Source: Isoetes taiwanensis
Lineage: Eukaryota; Streptophyta; Lycopodiopsida; Isoetales; Isoetaceae
Assembly: GCA_021234155.1 (NCBI GenBank)
Contig: JAJEKV010000025.1
Location: 8,772,330-8,836,329 of the forward strand
Direction of reading: 5' to 3'
Length of the DNA: 64,000 nucleotides
Shown: one piece after another, positions 13,201 to 24,772 of the stretch
Layout of the letters: every line of letters begins with the position of its first letter
Numbering within the stretch: the first letter of the stretch is position 1
The notes under the pieces: model-generated
What the model was told of the DNA's origin: nothing
The model's input: only the letters and a program-made list of their open reading frames with translations
Databases searched by the model: none
Translations under genes and position numbers: made by a program

Positions 13201-13995
13201 AGGCGGTCCCCACGGGATGGGATAGCCCCTCTGTCAACTCTCAACTCTCTGCTTCTCTTTGGGATCGTTGGTGTCAAGCTCTTGATCCGGATCTTGTCGA
13301 TCAATTCGGGGGGCTTCGGCAACCCGCCCACGGGCATGGTTCCTTCTCCCTATGCTTCCCTGGGGGCGTACCTCCGCCCCGGGTTCTGACTTCGATTGGC
13401 ACCTCCTTTTTGGACCAAGGTCATGGATGGTCATGCGGATGGACTCCACCTCGGATCTCGGCCGGATCTCCGGTGGGATCCACGTTTTGTTCGCCCGCTC
13501 ACATTGGGAAGAAGGTGCCACTCACGGATACCACCACAATTGGATCTATATTGCTAATGATGCGTGGTTGCAGCGGCGGGCGGATGCGCTTCATGGTCTT
13601 GACACCTTCTTGCGAGAATGCCACCACCTCACGATCCTTGAGTCCATCTTCAAAGCGGTTTTTGTGCTGCTCTCAAGTGCATTTTGCTAAGCTCCTTAAA
13701 TCGGCGGCGTCCCATTTTTCCTTTGCAATCCGAATGCGATTGTCCGTGCCTTTGGCCTCGGACTGTCTCCTCATGGAATGTCGGTACATTTCTTGAACAC
13801 CCATCGCCCTTGAAGACATAGTGCGATCTCGCTTTCTTATTGATGCGAGATCACGCCCTTGGCCAAAACACTCCTCCTGCTCTTCAAACACGCCCGGGAT
13901 CTCATTAGCGGTACCATAATGGTGCCGTCCTCCTCCGTGAGGATCACTTTGAACAGATGGCTTCGCCCCTCGAAACCCTTCCTCCTTTTTCTTCA
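10300..13995 (+). pseudogene. Post-integrase coding-like region with a coiled coil
   Basis: Between integrase and the right LTR lie about 3.7 kb with many plus-strand frames and no polymerase motif. At 12060-12430 the frame gives heptad-rich sequence (DLKSAQDQVDQLADQQ, SAQSEIQNLLEHNKSK), a convincing coiled coil. It is preceded by proline-rich sequence (11700-11930). Around 12700-13080 a Cys-containing stretch (LCPCGL, ACNGCRDNNPYLADLL) suggests a second folded domain. Tat/Athila elements often carry an extra ORF here, sometimes called env-like, but I see no signal peptide or convincing membrane anchor. Function unknown; frames are broken repeatedly. Confidence 0.5.
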
Positions 13996-14019
13996 CTCGA
14001 GTGTCGTTTGGTGGGGAAG

Positions 14020-14598
14020 TGTTAGTCTGTGCCTCTGTGCGGGACTATTCATCATCTGACAAACCAGGTCAAGCTCAAGGATCCTCGATCGTACGGGTCA
14101 GACCATCAAAGGCTCGTGAGAAGACCAAGCGGCAAACCCGCTTGATCAAAGCCTGCGTCCGGAGTCAACAAGCGCCTTTCGGACAAGTGATGACCCGTCC
14201 ACCGCCCGTGTCGGCGTCGGCGTGATTCTAGGCATTTAAAGAGGCACCGCCAACATTCACCAAATCGGGCCTCCTTCGGGTCGGCACCGCGAGATCGGTC
14301 GAGTGTCTATATTGGGCCCAAGGCCATTGTACTATATATATGAGTAGAGCTAGCATATGATGGCTAGATGAGTTTTGAGTCTTGTCTCCTTCGGTTTTTC
14401 TCTCTATTGCGAGAGCTCATGTATGTTCATCATTGATATCAAGGAAGCTTATCGTTTTCCTCTCATTTGTTACGTTTTTCTTCTTCTTCTTCTTCTCTTC
14501 TTGCAAATCCGGCGTGACATAGTCCCCGGACTCTCTGTTAGATCCACGGGTCCTCCACGGAGGGCTGTCTTCAGGAGTTCGAACCCGGACCCCAAACA
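14020..14598 (+). repeat. 3' LTR of the Tat-like element
   Basis: It is the same length (579 bp) and has the same ends as the 5' LTR at 3627-4205. The sequence just upstream is not an obvious polypurine tract as read (TTTGGTGGGGAAG). The right flank CCGAG pairs with CAGAG on the left as a likely target-site duplication. Confidence 0.85.
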
Positions 14599-14603
14599 CC
14601 GAG

Positions 14604-16479
14604 TGTTATCGGCGCGATCAGCGAGCGAGGAATACTGCATTTCGGTTGTGAAGTCAATGATATCGCTGCGAAGACTATTTTCAAAAGAGCCATTCATTGA
14701 TAACATAACCCCCTGCGGCGACAATATGCTCTATCGCGGGGAAGCGATCCATCGGGGGCGGGCAATCTCGCTTCGAGAACCATACAAGGTACATGTTTTA
14801 ATTTTACGCAAGATTATGAAATGGCCATTTTGAAATGGCTGGCTCATTTTGCTCGATAAATGTTCGTCTAACTTCTTGTTGTTTCCGGCGTTATCGGCTT
14901 TGGCTGAAGTTACCATGCGTGGTAAGCATCCTAAAGATTTCAACCGGTGGGTCTTCATGCGGAGGATATTTTTCGGTTATTCGTGTCCCTATGGAACTTG
15001 TGGAAATCTTGCAAGCTAAAAGACAACAAGGGACAAACTATTACATATGCTTGGGCAAAAGAATCGACTACTTGGTCGGACCTACGAGGTGCATGAGGGG
15101 TATGGACGAAGGCTGTCGGGTTACGTTCGGGAAGTCTTTGGATGGGAAGACCGCCGTCAAGGTCACCGGTGATTATCTGGGTAAGCAAAGCAATTCTTTA
15201 AGGCAAGGGCAAAGACACTAAGATCCATATCTTTCTTAAAGAAGGATAATTTTTGCAGTGAAGGATAATTTTTCGAGGAAGTTCAAGTCCTTCAGCGATC
15301 TCGATCTTTGCGGTCTAGGGGGCCGAGGATCCGAGCCTGATTTCCATGGCCACCTTGCATAGTAAGTGGGTTGAAACCGGAGTGAGCAAGGAAGGCATTT
15401 TTCGATTAGCGTGCCACACTGCTTTGGCAAGATTCATCGCATAATCTTTGTCTTGAAAGAGAGGATCTTGAAGACTTCCGTTGCGAAGTTGAACTATGAC
15501 GACAAGGGACAAGTTGTTTGCACTCTGTGCCGGTATCCTTGATTGCCACGGACACTAGAGGCATATTTCCAATGTGGGACAAAACCACACTAACAAATTT
15601 CTTTAATCTGGTTGTAAAGAACACACCGGTGATTCTTTTTGGATAGTGGTCTTTGCAAGGCGGAGCACAACTTTTGATTTCATCGTATTGGATGATGCGG
15701 ATTCGGATCGAGTTTATATTGGCATGTATGAGGGCGAATACAAGAATCCGCCTCCCGAGGGAGTTCGGGAGGCCCATTCACTAGTGTATGCCACAAAGAT
15801 TCAGACCCTTGAAGGTCCTCTGTCGAAGCAATTGACCTCAAGTTCCCCTTCAGCGATCATCCTCAAGAAGCGCCACCCGGTTCACATGCCCTATGAAGAA
15901 GGCGAAGGCGGGGAGGCAGAGGCTATGGCGGGAAGCTCGCAACAGTGATCGGTCAGTCTGGTGGCAAGGCTTGCCGGGGGACATAATTATGAGAAACCGG
16001 TGGGGCTGCTACATGCTTTCATTACCTCGTCGCGAGAAAATGGTACCGCCGAGGAACGAGGGGTGTTTGATTACTTCTCTGTGGTTCTTTTGGTAGGGCT
16101 TCATTCTTTGAATAAGAGATTTTGCATTGTATTCGAAAGTGACCCGCTTAAGCATGAGTGCCTAAAGGGGATTCTTGATAGGCTTGACCGCCTACTGAAT
16201 CCTACCATCGCAGCTGTTCCTGTGACAGAGAGACCACCTGCTGTAGTTGAAGAAGCTGTAGATCCACCAAATCCAGAGATGCCCGAAGCTCCACCCGATG
16301 TGGACTATGATGTGATCAAGAATACACAATTCAATCTGGACATTCTTGATGATCCCAATTTCACTGCCACAGCGTTCGAGAGCTTTCAGGGAGATCCTAT
16401 GGTTGCTTCTTCTAGCCATGGCCCTGGCCATACGGAACCTGATCCTTTTGTGGAGCCTGTTCCTGATGAGGAACCCTGA
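14604..16479 (+). pseudogene. Unrecognised coding-like relic interrupted by the Tat-like element
   Basis: I do not recognise this protein. Long plus-strand frames occur at 15646-15948 (TTFDFIVLDDADSDRVYIG) and 15961-16479. The latter ends in an acidic proline-rich tail and a clean TGA at 16479, after which the sequence turns AT-rich. Upstream frames (14880-15200) read like protein too (ALAEVTMRGKHPKDFNRWV, RLLGRTYEVHEGYGRRL), with frame changes between them. It begins directly after the right LTR and could be the right half of the coding-like sequence ending at 3626. The tail ends in repeated Pro-Glu-Asp motifs. It may be a host gene relic or part of an older mobile element. Confidence 0.4.
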
Positions 16480-17565
16480 ATTTTGTATGAAAATAATGTA
16501 AATTGTACACTAATACTCTTGTAAACGGACTACCTCTTAGGAGTCCTTGCTTGTTTTGGCAAATTTTTTTTTAATATGCAAATCTATGAATTGAATTTTT
16601 AACTATTTTTTATGATGTTATGTTTCTCGGCTTCATTACATGCAATGCTAGAATTTTTAATAAGCCAATAAATGGCACTTTAGATGCATATTTTTTTAAA
16701 TGAAGCCATAATTTCAAAAAAATTGGCATAAAGTTGACTAAAAAGGATTTTCATTCCTAATTGGAATCGAAATTTCTCATTTTAATGAAATTGTGCTTTA
16801 TATGCTAATTTTTACTGGTTGTCCAAGCTTTCATGCTTAGTAGTAAAACATCAAACAAACACATTACGATAAGAAGATACGTATCGTTTTAAAATTGTTA
16901 GGAGGAACATATTGGCATGAGAGGGAGAAAACACATGAACAAGCAAGGAATATTATATTGTTTATCGAAATAAACAAAATAATCACCTTCTCTCAAAAGA
17001 AGCGGCAATTTTTCCATACAACATAAAAGGATGTTACATCTTTCTTATCCCAATATTGTTTAAGAAAAGGAGATTCGGGAACTGTTTCTATCCATTCACT
17101 AGGCTACCACAAGTTCTTTAAAACTAATTAGAAATATCCACGGCTCTGCGATAAAAAGCAAAAGCTTCGATATAATAATCACTGAAGCTCTATTCAGTTC
17201 TACAATATAAATACGTTGCAAAAGGAAGTGTTATGAATACATTGCAAAAGGAAGTGTTGTGTTATGATGATATGGTTAATGTAAAAGGAAGTATTGTGTT
17301 ATAATGAGATGGTGTGTCACTCAAACTTGAGAACATAATTTGATCTTGAAATTCAACTAACATTCTTCCATGCCATGTCTTTTGAGAACATAATTTAATG
17401 TGGAAATTCCACTGATCTTCTATGCCATGTGTCCAAAGCTTTAAAATAAGATTTCTTTTTTATAAATTTAACACTAAATTACCATATGAACCCAGGAAGA
17501 TATGTGGATTTGAGACTTCTTAAAGAAGAATTGATCATATACTTTAGCAGACATATATGTAGAAC
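16480..17565. other. AT-rich intergenic sequence
   Basis: I see no gene. The sequence is AT-rich with short direct repeats near 17220-17310 (GTAAAAGGAAGTATTGTGTTAT-like and GCAAAAGGAAGTGTTGTGTTAT-like copies). It may include the 3' untranslated region of whatever ended at 16479. Confidence 0.5.
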
Positions 17566-17900
17566 AAAATGGAGCACTATAATTACAAACATGAATGGAA
17601 GCGTCGGACAATAAATCACTTAACTACAAACGAGAATGGAAGTGTGGGACAATGGTTTGCTCACCTTACCAATTTGGCCCATCGTAACTATGAATGGGAA
17701 TGGAAGCGTGGGATAATGGCTTGCTCCTCCTTACCCGTTTGTCCCTGGTCGGACAATGGATCATCGTAACTACAAACATGAAAGGAAGCGTGGGATAAGG
17801 GCTTGCTCACTTCTTACCAGTTTGGCCCACTGTAACTATGAACGAGAATGGAAGCGTGGAAAATGGCTTGCCCACTTTTTATCAGTTTGGCCCGGGGGTT
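17566..17900. repeat. Minisatellite with GAATGGAAGCGTGGGA core
   Basis: Four to five imperfect units read ACTA(C/T)(A/G)AA(C/T)(A/G)-like spacer, GAATGGAAGCGTGGGA, then AATGG(T/C)TTGCTCAC...TTACCAGTTTGGCCC. Copies begin near 17570, 17622, 17685, 17765 and 17830. Units are about 65-80 bp and diverged. Confidence 0.75.
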
Positions 17901-18857
17901 TGATAAAATTCTCTTTTTTTCTTTCCTTTCTTTTGATTAAGACTAGACTATTGTTTTGCAACATACTTATTAATGGTTCAAAACACAGCTTCATGGATTT
18001 TCTTGAATATATGTATCCCATGTGTGCCTACTCTAATATTGTAGAGTCATGGACACATGTTTCACATTTTATTTACACACGCAATTAATAACATCCAAGT
18101 AGATTTTAGGGTAGCTCCAACTATAGGTGCAAAGTACTTTTAAAGGTAGCTATAAATAAGGTGCAATACACAATGAAAGGATTGTCTAAGGTCTGCTTGA
18201 ATAATGCAATGCCTTCAAAAGGTATGGTGTTGTTCACAACACATCCATCTTGGACCTTAGAATCACGCAAGTGAATGAAAGGTCAAGTCCCCATTAGAAT
18301 TGGATCTCATCTAAATCGCCCATCTATTTCCCCTTGGAAAGTTAGGTTTTCAAGAGCAGAAGGGGCATAGCCACAACACATCCACATTCATATACAAGCA
18401 GCAAAAGATAGTGACGATGTGAGATTGAGTACACGACATCAACACCTCATGCACATGGTCACTTGCAATCTACATGTTCTCAAAGTGATCAATGGCCTAG
18501 AACTTATTCTATGCAAATCTTGTGATTACAATGGTCTAGAAGTTCGCAAATGCATGTTTTTCAACACTTACAAGTTCAAAATTATACCCGAGCAGCGGCA
18601 GGGCACAGATTCTAGTATGTAATTATTGGTGGCAAGATTATTTCGTCCCGCAAAAGCATGGGGGCTGCTTCCCAAAATTGGGGCAAATTGTACACATATG
18701 TACAGATCTAAATCATGATCGTCAAATTTGCTTACATATTCTAAGAAAGATTTCCGCTTCTTAGGGTTTCGCCATAGCTGTCTCGCCAAGCAATGTAGTA
18801 TGGTGTGTGGTCACATGTCGGTTGGATCTTTGCCTAGTGGTGTGACGTTAAAACTAC

Positions 18858-18886
18858 TATCTATGTATCTATCTATCTATCTCCAC
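18858..18886. repeat. Tetranucleotide microsatellite (CTAT)n
   Basis: Short run of CTAT/CTATGTAT units, about seven repeats, imperfect. Confidence 0.8.
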
Positions 18887-19010
18887 CACCACAACAAAGA
18901 TTTTGCCAAGGGAACAGATGTGGCCTTTGGCACTTCTAGATTTCTTGAGTTTGAGCGATTCCACCTCTTTCTTTCTTTCTTTTCACCTGAGCTAATTTTG
19001 CCACAAAAGA

Positions 19011-19051
19011 TTTTGATTTTGATTTTCATTTTCATTTTCATTTTCATTCGG
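19011..19051. repeat. Hexanucleotide microsatellite (TTTTGA/TTTTCA)n
   Basis: Two GATTTT units followed by four TTTTCA units, the change from G to C making a compound repeat. Confidence 0.8.
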
Positions 19052-20768
19052 CCTCACTAGGATGGAAAACAAAGATTTGGCGACAACGTGCATTTTTCTG
19101 TCAATCAGCAAGCACATTTCACAGAGATTTTTTCTTGGAATCTATGTCTTTGTGTAGCAAAGGTATAAACAAAATTTGGGCTGGAGAAAAATCGCAAGCA
19201 GAGGAAAATAAATTAGTCACGACAGATTTTTGTGGATTCATTCTTGGCCTTCTAAAGAAGGCATCGCTTTGCATGTTTGTGTTCAGCAAGCAGAGGCTTC
19301 GAAAGTGGCGATCTCAGAACAGAAATGGGTTTTCGCAAGTAGATCCGGCATGCAGAGGAAGCAAAGGTTTGTAACTAAGTATTCTTGTGATGGTAGTCAG
19401 GGATATGGCTTGATTAAGTAGATTTATTAATCGAGATCTGTGCATCCATCTCAGGTTGGCCTGCCTTGCATCCACGTTACCGTCTTCAACACATGCCCTC
19501 TCTTCATTATTCATGCTCATCATCCCTTTGCCTTGTTCATGGCATTGCATGTAATCTAGTCTGTAACTTTCACTCCATGATGACTCTGCCACTGATTTGT
19601 AGCCCTGGCGTTGTAGGTGGTTTAGGTCTGTGCTTGTTTCAGGGGACTTTGAATTTGCTGATGCTCTATTTGCCTACTAGTCTATTTCATTTTGAGACAT
19701 TGGCCCGATTGGCTTGTGTGTTTTGGGATCAATCTTAAGCCTCTTGAGCTTCTTTTTGATACAAGAATTCCAAAAGTGCTTCATCTCGTTATCAGTTCTA
19801 CCGGGCAATTGGGAAGCAATCTGAGACACTAGAGATGAAAAAGCACAGGGGTAAGCCTAAAAGCATGAATTGAATCGAACCCAAGAGTTAAATAGAATTT
19901 AAATTGGAGGTGTTTCAGATGTTTTCCAACTCATCTTACCTTATTGCAAGGCATTCTTGAAAAGTGTAAGCGATTATGCAGCACATCATGCTGAGTGTCC
20001 GGTCCTTATTTTTAAACTGCATGAGAAGCCCCATAAATATGCAAATCCTGATGTATCAGTAACAGAAAAAGTGGCTAATGTTCAGAATGTTTGGGACTTC
20101 AACGAATAATATACTTTCAACGAGTATGAATTGATGATTTGAACGGTCCCAGCTTTTCCTTATTTTGCAAGCTCATGTCACAGAGCTTGACCCATTTTTC
20201 CATTCAACTAACTTATTCCCTCCTTCAACCCATATCTTCAAAATTGCAATTAAGAAGCTCTCTGTGCTAGAAAGTAAAACCACTATTTCTAAAGTACCCA
20301 ATTATATTAAATTTACTAGTGCAGAGTCTAATTTACACCATTTCGATTGTTCTTTAAGCAGTGCCCATTAACTTTGGCTTCGGAGTATTCTAATCACTAG
20401 TTAATTCATTTGTTCAACATTCTTTTATTAGGAGAGATATTTTTAGACCTCATATATTAGAATATTGGTCAATATAGGATGTTAGAAAGTTTTCCAGGAT
20501 TGAAGCGACGTCATTAACAAGCAAATTTGATTGAAGCCCTCCTCCAAATATGATTGATTGCAAGCTCGGTATGTACTTAGTATTCAATTTTCTATCGGGA
20601 AGGATTTCATACTAGGATGGTCTGGATGAAACTTACAACATCCAAACATAAAACATGTTCAAGAATGTCATTTGCAGTATTTAAACTAAAAGAAACCCAT
20701 TATTACTCCGGTAATGCATTATGAAATATCGAACTTAATAATAGGTCTAACCTTACATGTCATGAACC

Positions 20769-20815
20769 AAAGAAATGTTCGCGGCAGCCTTGGCCGCCGC
20801 GATAAATTTCTTGTA
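20769..20815. repeat. Foldback hairpin repeat, copy 1
   Basis: GC-rich stem GCGGC(A)GCC / GGCCGCCGC with outer arms AAAGAAATGTTC and GATAAATTTCTT forms a hairpin of about 47 bp. The same sequence recurs at 26779-26825 and 29506-29555. Read on the minus strand it starts TACAAGAAATTTATCGCGGC, reminiscent of the CACTACAAGAAA end of plant CACTA transposons. Confidence 0.75.
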
Positions 20816-20829
20816 ACAATAATTCTTTT

Positions 20830-22190
20830 TCTTCTTTTTTGGGAGACATTCTTCTTTTATATTATAGGTTGAGTCTTATTTTATCACGTGTCAATCATTT
20901 TATAACGGTGTGCAAGAAATGCATTTTCTAACATTTTGATCCACCATGCATTTAGCACATCGGTGTTGATGGCATGCAAGAGGGCTTGTGAGTTGTATAT
21001 AAGAATGTTGCTTGACAACGATACGGGATAAACATTAGCAGGCGGGCCGGAGAGTGACATCGAATGTTACTAAAGCTATTCTCTCTTGTCAAACGATTTA
21101 GAGTTGGTCTGCGACAAAAACCACGAGGAAATGTTAAGTAAAATCTTGAGAAAGCAGGTTAATCTTCAAATGATTGGGTAAATCGGTGGGTAAAAGCTGA
21201 TCGTCCAATTAAAATAAGTCGGAGAAGAAAGGTATTTGCGAGAACACTTGTGGCGGAAGAACGACCCTAAGAAATTGTTAACATTAGGGGTTTTGAAAGT
21301 ATGCCGGTAGGCGTGGCGTTATTGGACGCGCAGGCAAAATTCAACCTAAACTGTTTTTACGTGATATGGCAACGGGTGTGGACTCAGACACCTCTTTGAC
21401 TAAATAACCACCAAAGCATGGAGGGATTTCAAGAGATATGTTTATTTAATGCCTTGGGCATGTGTATCGAAAAAAGTCAATACATAAAATTTGTAATGTT
21501 TTCCTTTTTTACTAAAAATATAACTAACGTTACTAATAACGCCTATATCATGTTCTATTCTACCCGTGCATATAGAAGTGCCTACCTCGATCCTCCAAGT
21601 TTGACTAATATGTCTATTAAATGCTGCATATTCAATACGTAAAAAAACAGGTCAGGATTCATTATGCCACCTAAGCCAATCATGCAACATCAACTAGCAC
21701 ATTTTCTTTCTATGAAGCCAAAGGGCCTTTCTCTACAAGCATTCTGCCCAACATTTTAACATTTACCTTGCATTCTAGCTATTTTACCAAGCACTGTGGC
21801 TGAATTACCTTGCATTTTGGGTGCTATTCTAGCAGAGGTTTAATGCGCACATAATGCATCCTAGCCTGCTTCTACGTAACAAGAACGCAGATTTACGCTG
21901 CATTGTGGCAGGGAAACCACGCCTCCGCGTCGGTGTGGTTTCCAGTGCCGTAATGCATGGTAAATCATACAACTATTAGAAGACTTGCCAACCTGTCATA
22001 AGGAACTTCTAAAAATAGTTGACAATGTTCACCTTGCCAGCTTGTACCCAAGTAAACATTTGATTATTATAATAAAGTCAAAACAGATGTGGGCCTATGT
22101 ATGCTGGCAAATACGGACGATATTACTTGTTTATAAGGGTGGAGCCCAAGATGTGGTCATATGCATGTTACTCAAGTGAAATGTTTCGTC
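20830..22190. other. Intergenic, upstream of the pectinesterase
   Basis: No gene recognised. AT-rich, with TATATAAGAATG near 20996 as a possible but isolated TATA-like sequence, too far upstream to assign to the gene at 22351. Confidence 0.45.
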
Positions 22191-22350
22191 CCTTGCTCCC
22201 GAAATGAAAGGGAGGAAAGAGAGTTCTAACAACCCTAGGGCCCAACAACCTAAAGCTCAGAATAAAGTACTAGCCTTGGACCATATGCCATAGATGATTC
22301 CATAAAGCACAAGACTCATCCTCTCATTCCATCTTCAAGACATAACATTA

Positions 22351-23983
22351 TTGCTACACATCATGTCGGAGCGCCAAGTCCATGTGGTTAGTTTGTTGCT
22401 GGTTCTGAGCTTAACAGGTTGCTATGGATTCCCATTGAGTGCAATAGAGAATGCAACTCAGGCTTGTGGGAATGGAATGAGGGCATCGACACCGAAACTA
22501 CAGGGTGTGATCAACACAGTGCAGAGCGCGTTGAATTCGGAGAGGGGGGGTAGAGCGAGGGGCAGTGTTAGAAGATTGTTTGGAGGTGCTGAAGGGGGCA
22601 ATGGGGAGCCTAAGTGAGGCAAAATCCAAGGTGCAACATTTTTCGGAGAGGTCAATTGAGGATGGGGATAGCGATGACATCTGGACGTGGGTGAGCACGG
22701 CGCTGACGGGGCGGTCCACGTGTGCAGATGAGCTGGAGGCTCTGGGCGAATCGGGGCTGCAGGGGGTGCTCAGCACTGCAAAAGGGCTGCAAAATGATCT
22801 CCATAATTCGCTTGCATTGTTTATGAATCTGAGAAAGAAGGCTCTGAATCAGTCGAGAATTCATGAGAGAAAATTGGGCAGCGAAGGGCCCTCTTTTCCT
22901 TACAAGCTGACTGAAGGGCTTCCGGCATGGATGCCCTCTGACCGGCGTCGGTTCCTCCTCCAGAATGTCACTGCCAATTTGGTGGTCTCCAAGACGGCAA
23001 GGGAAATTTCACCTCTGTGCAGGCTGCAATCAATGCCTCTTCTCCTGGCTACGTAATCTACGTTAAAAAAGGCATATACAATGAAACGGTCGAAGTCCCC
23101 AGCTCCAAGGCAAACCTCACAATCTTCGGCGATGGTATCAACAAGACCATCATTTCTGCTAGCAATTACTATGCCCAAGCTGGCACCACTTTCAGGACCG
23201 CCACTTTTGGTAAGACTTCCCTTTTTTCTTCCTAGAAAATACTTAAATGCTTTGCACTTCTCCATTTCATTTAATTCAATTCTTGACATCTTTTTTGTTT
23301 ATTTGTCTCTCTCCAAAGGTGTCAAAGCAAACGGTTTTATTGGTAAGCTCCTCACCATCCAAAACAATGCTGGCCCTGAAAATCACCAAGCAGTCGCCCT
23401 GCTCGTCACTTCGGACAAAGTTGCCTTCTACAAGTGTTCCATGGTTGCTTATCAAGATACTCTTTACACTTATGCTAATCGTCAATTTTATAGAGAATGC
23501 CAAGTGACCGGCACTGTAGACTTTATATTTGGAAATTCAGCTGTAGTTTTCCAAAAGTGCTCAATATATGCTAGGACGCCTCTTAGTAATCAAAAGAATA
23601 CCATCACAGCACAAGGGCGCGATGATATAAATCAAAATACAGGGATATCAATTCACCAATGCAAAGTTGATGGGGCAATCAACCTAACCTACTTGGGTCG
23701 CCCATGGAAAACTTATTCTAGGACAGTGTTCATGAAAACTCAACTTAGTAGTGCCATTAACCCAGCAGGTTGGCTTGAATGGGATGGTGCCCCTGCTAAT
23801 AGGTCCCAAACCGTGTATTATGGTGAATATAAGAACACTGGTGCAGGAGCAAGCATGTCAAATCGAGTGAATTGGACTAGAGCACTTAATACGAGTGAGG
23901 CATCACAATTCACGGTTGGATCATTTATTGTAGGTAACGAATGGTTGCCTTCGACAGGCATCACTTATACTGCAAGCTTATAG
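22351..23983 (+). CDS. Pectinesterase with PMEI pro-region (two frameshifts as read)
   Basis: Pectin methylesterases remove methyl esters from cell-wall homogalacturonan after secretion. A start at 22351 or 22363 (MSERQ) gives a hydrophobic signal peptide (VVSLLLVLSLTGCYG). A PMEI-like pro-domain follows, with its conserved cysteines (TQACG, EDCLEVL, STCADEL). The catalytic domain starts near 22960. Exon 1 joins exon 2 through a GT-AG intron at 23210-23318. Active-site blocks are present: HQAVALLV, YQDTLY, GTVDFIFGNSA and LGRPWKTYSR, with Gln, two Asp and Arg retained. The protein ends normally at 23983. Two frame breaks occur in exon 1: one in a run of G at 22541-22549, and one near 22992, where one base seems missing before the block whose downstream frame reads VQAAINASSPGY. 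Otherwise the length, about 530 residues, is usual for the family. It is either a very young pseudogene or a good gene with consensus errors. Confidence 0.9.
23210..23318 (+). other. Intron of the pectinesterase gene
   Basis: It starts GTAAGACTT and ends CTCTCCAAAG, 109 bp. Joining TTTTG to GTGTCAAA restores the conserved Gly-Val-Lys-Ala-Asn-Gly-Phe stretch. One intron at this position is common in plant pectinesterases. Confidence 0.85.
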
Positions 23984-23989
23984 TCGTTT

Positions 23990-24712
23990 ATCCAAGAGTT
24001 TCACAAGCATTGGGCAACATGCCTTAGGATATTTTGAGTCAACAAAAATAAATAAAAACATAGTTTATAGAAATATGCCTGTTCTTGAGTAATTTGAGTA
24101 ATGCTATTAATAACAACATGGGGCGGAATTTCTTTTTCCTTTTGTTCTTCAAAATAAACTCTTACAATCCTTATAGCCTCTTAAACAAGTTTAAAAAGGA
24201 GATAGCTACAAATATGATGGAATTGAATATGGCCCCACTTGGCTTTATCCATTGGGCTTGTGGTCAGAAAGGCATCTAATGCGTTTTTTAGTATTGTTTT
24301 GAATGACCTTTGTTTTCCCCTTCTTTTTTTCCCTTTCTATGGTTTTTCTCAACTCAATTCAATTCTATTGGTTTTGGTAATTGATTGGGTTAGAACTTAT
24401 AAGCTTGTATTCAAGCTCGCTAAGGAGTGGTGTATATCATTTGGTGATTGTCCATTTCCTTATCGCGTCTTTTCACATTTAGAGGGTCCATGATATTTCA
24501 ACTCAATTCAATATGAGGTGAGCAATGGACTACAAAGGTACTAAGTCCCATCAATTCTGGTACATATACTGTCGTTGTCCATGTTATGGTCAAGTGTCTT
24601 TAGACATTTTGGAGGTCCATGCTATTTTTTATAAGGTGAGCAACAAACTTTATAGGGATGAGGTCCCATCAATTATGGTAGTAATGTTTGTACTATTACT
24701 TGGGATTAGAGC
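23990..24712. other. Pectinesterase 3' flank, no gene
   Basis: AT-rich sequence without recognisable coding potential. AATAAATAAAA near 24047 could serve as a polyadenylation signal. Confidence 0.45.
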
Positions 24713-24772
24713 TGATATAAGATATATTTGTCCTATTAGGTATGATATAAGATATATTTGTCCTATTCATAC
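24713..24772. repeat. Two 30-bp direct repeats (GATATAAGATATATTTGTCC)
   Basis: GATATAAGATATATTTGTCCTATT occurs twice in tandem. A third copy of TATAAGATATATTTGTCCTATT lies at 26826, directly after the second foldback hairpin. Confidence 0.75.

Larger units (their letters stand above)
3627..14598 (+). mobile_element. Ty3 LTR retrotransposon, Tat/Athila-like, decayed
   Basis: It is bounded by two 579-bp LTRs (3627-4205 and 14020-14598), each beginning TGTTAGTC and ending AAACA. The five bases before the left LTR are CAGAG and the five after the right LTR are CCGAG, a one-mismatch target-site duplication. The internal order is gag zinc knuckle, protease, reverse transcriptase, RNase H, integrase, then about 3.7 kb of extra sequence. 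That gene order defines Ty3/gypsy. The integrase motif STPYYPQGNG, the protease motif DGGSAVNL and the long post-integrase region are typical of the non-chromoviral Tat/Athila side. All domains are broken by frameshifts, so it is unlikely to be autonomous as read. Confidence 0.85.
17901..20768. other. Intergenic, no gene recognised
   Basis: No reading frame here shows a recognisable family. It contains a (TATC)n run near 18858-18886 and a hexanucleotide (ATTTTC)n run near 19011-19051. The rest is AT-rich single-copy-looking sequence. Confidence 0.5.

Noticed and set aside
10300-13995. Envelope glycoprotein making the Tat-like element an endogenous retrovirus
   Set aside because: No signal peptide, furin-like site or membrane anchor was seen. 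The coiled coil and proline-rich parts do not identify an envelope.
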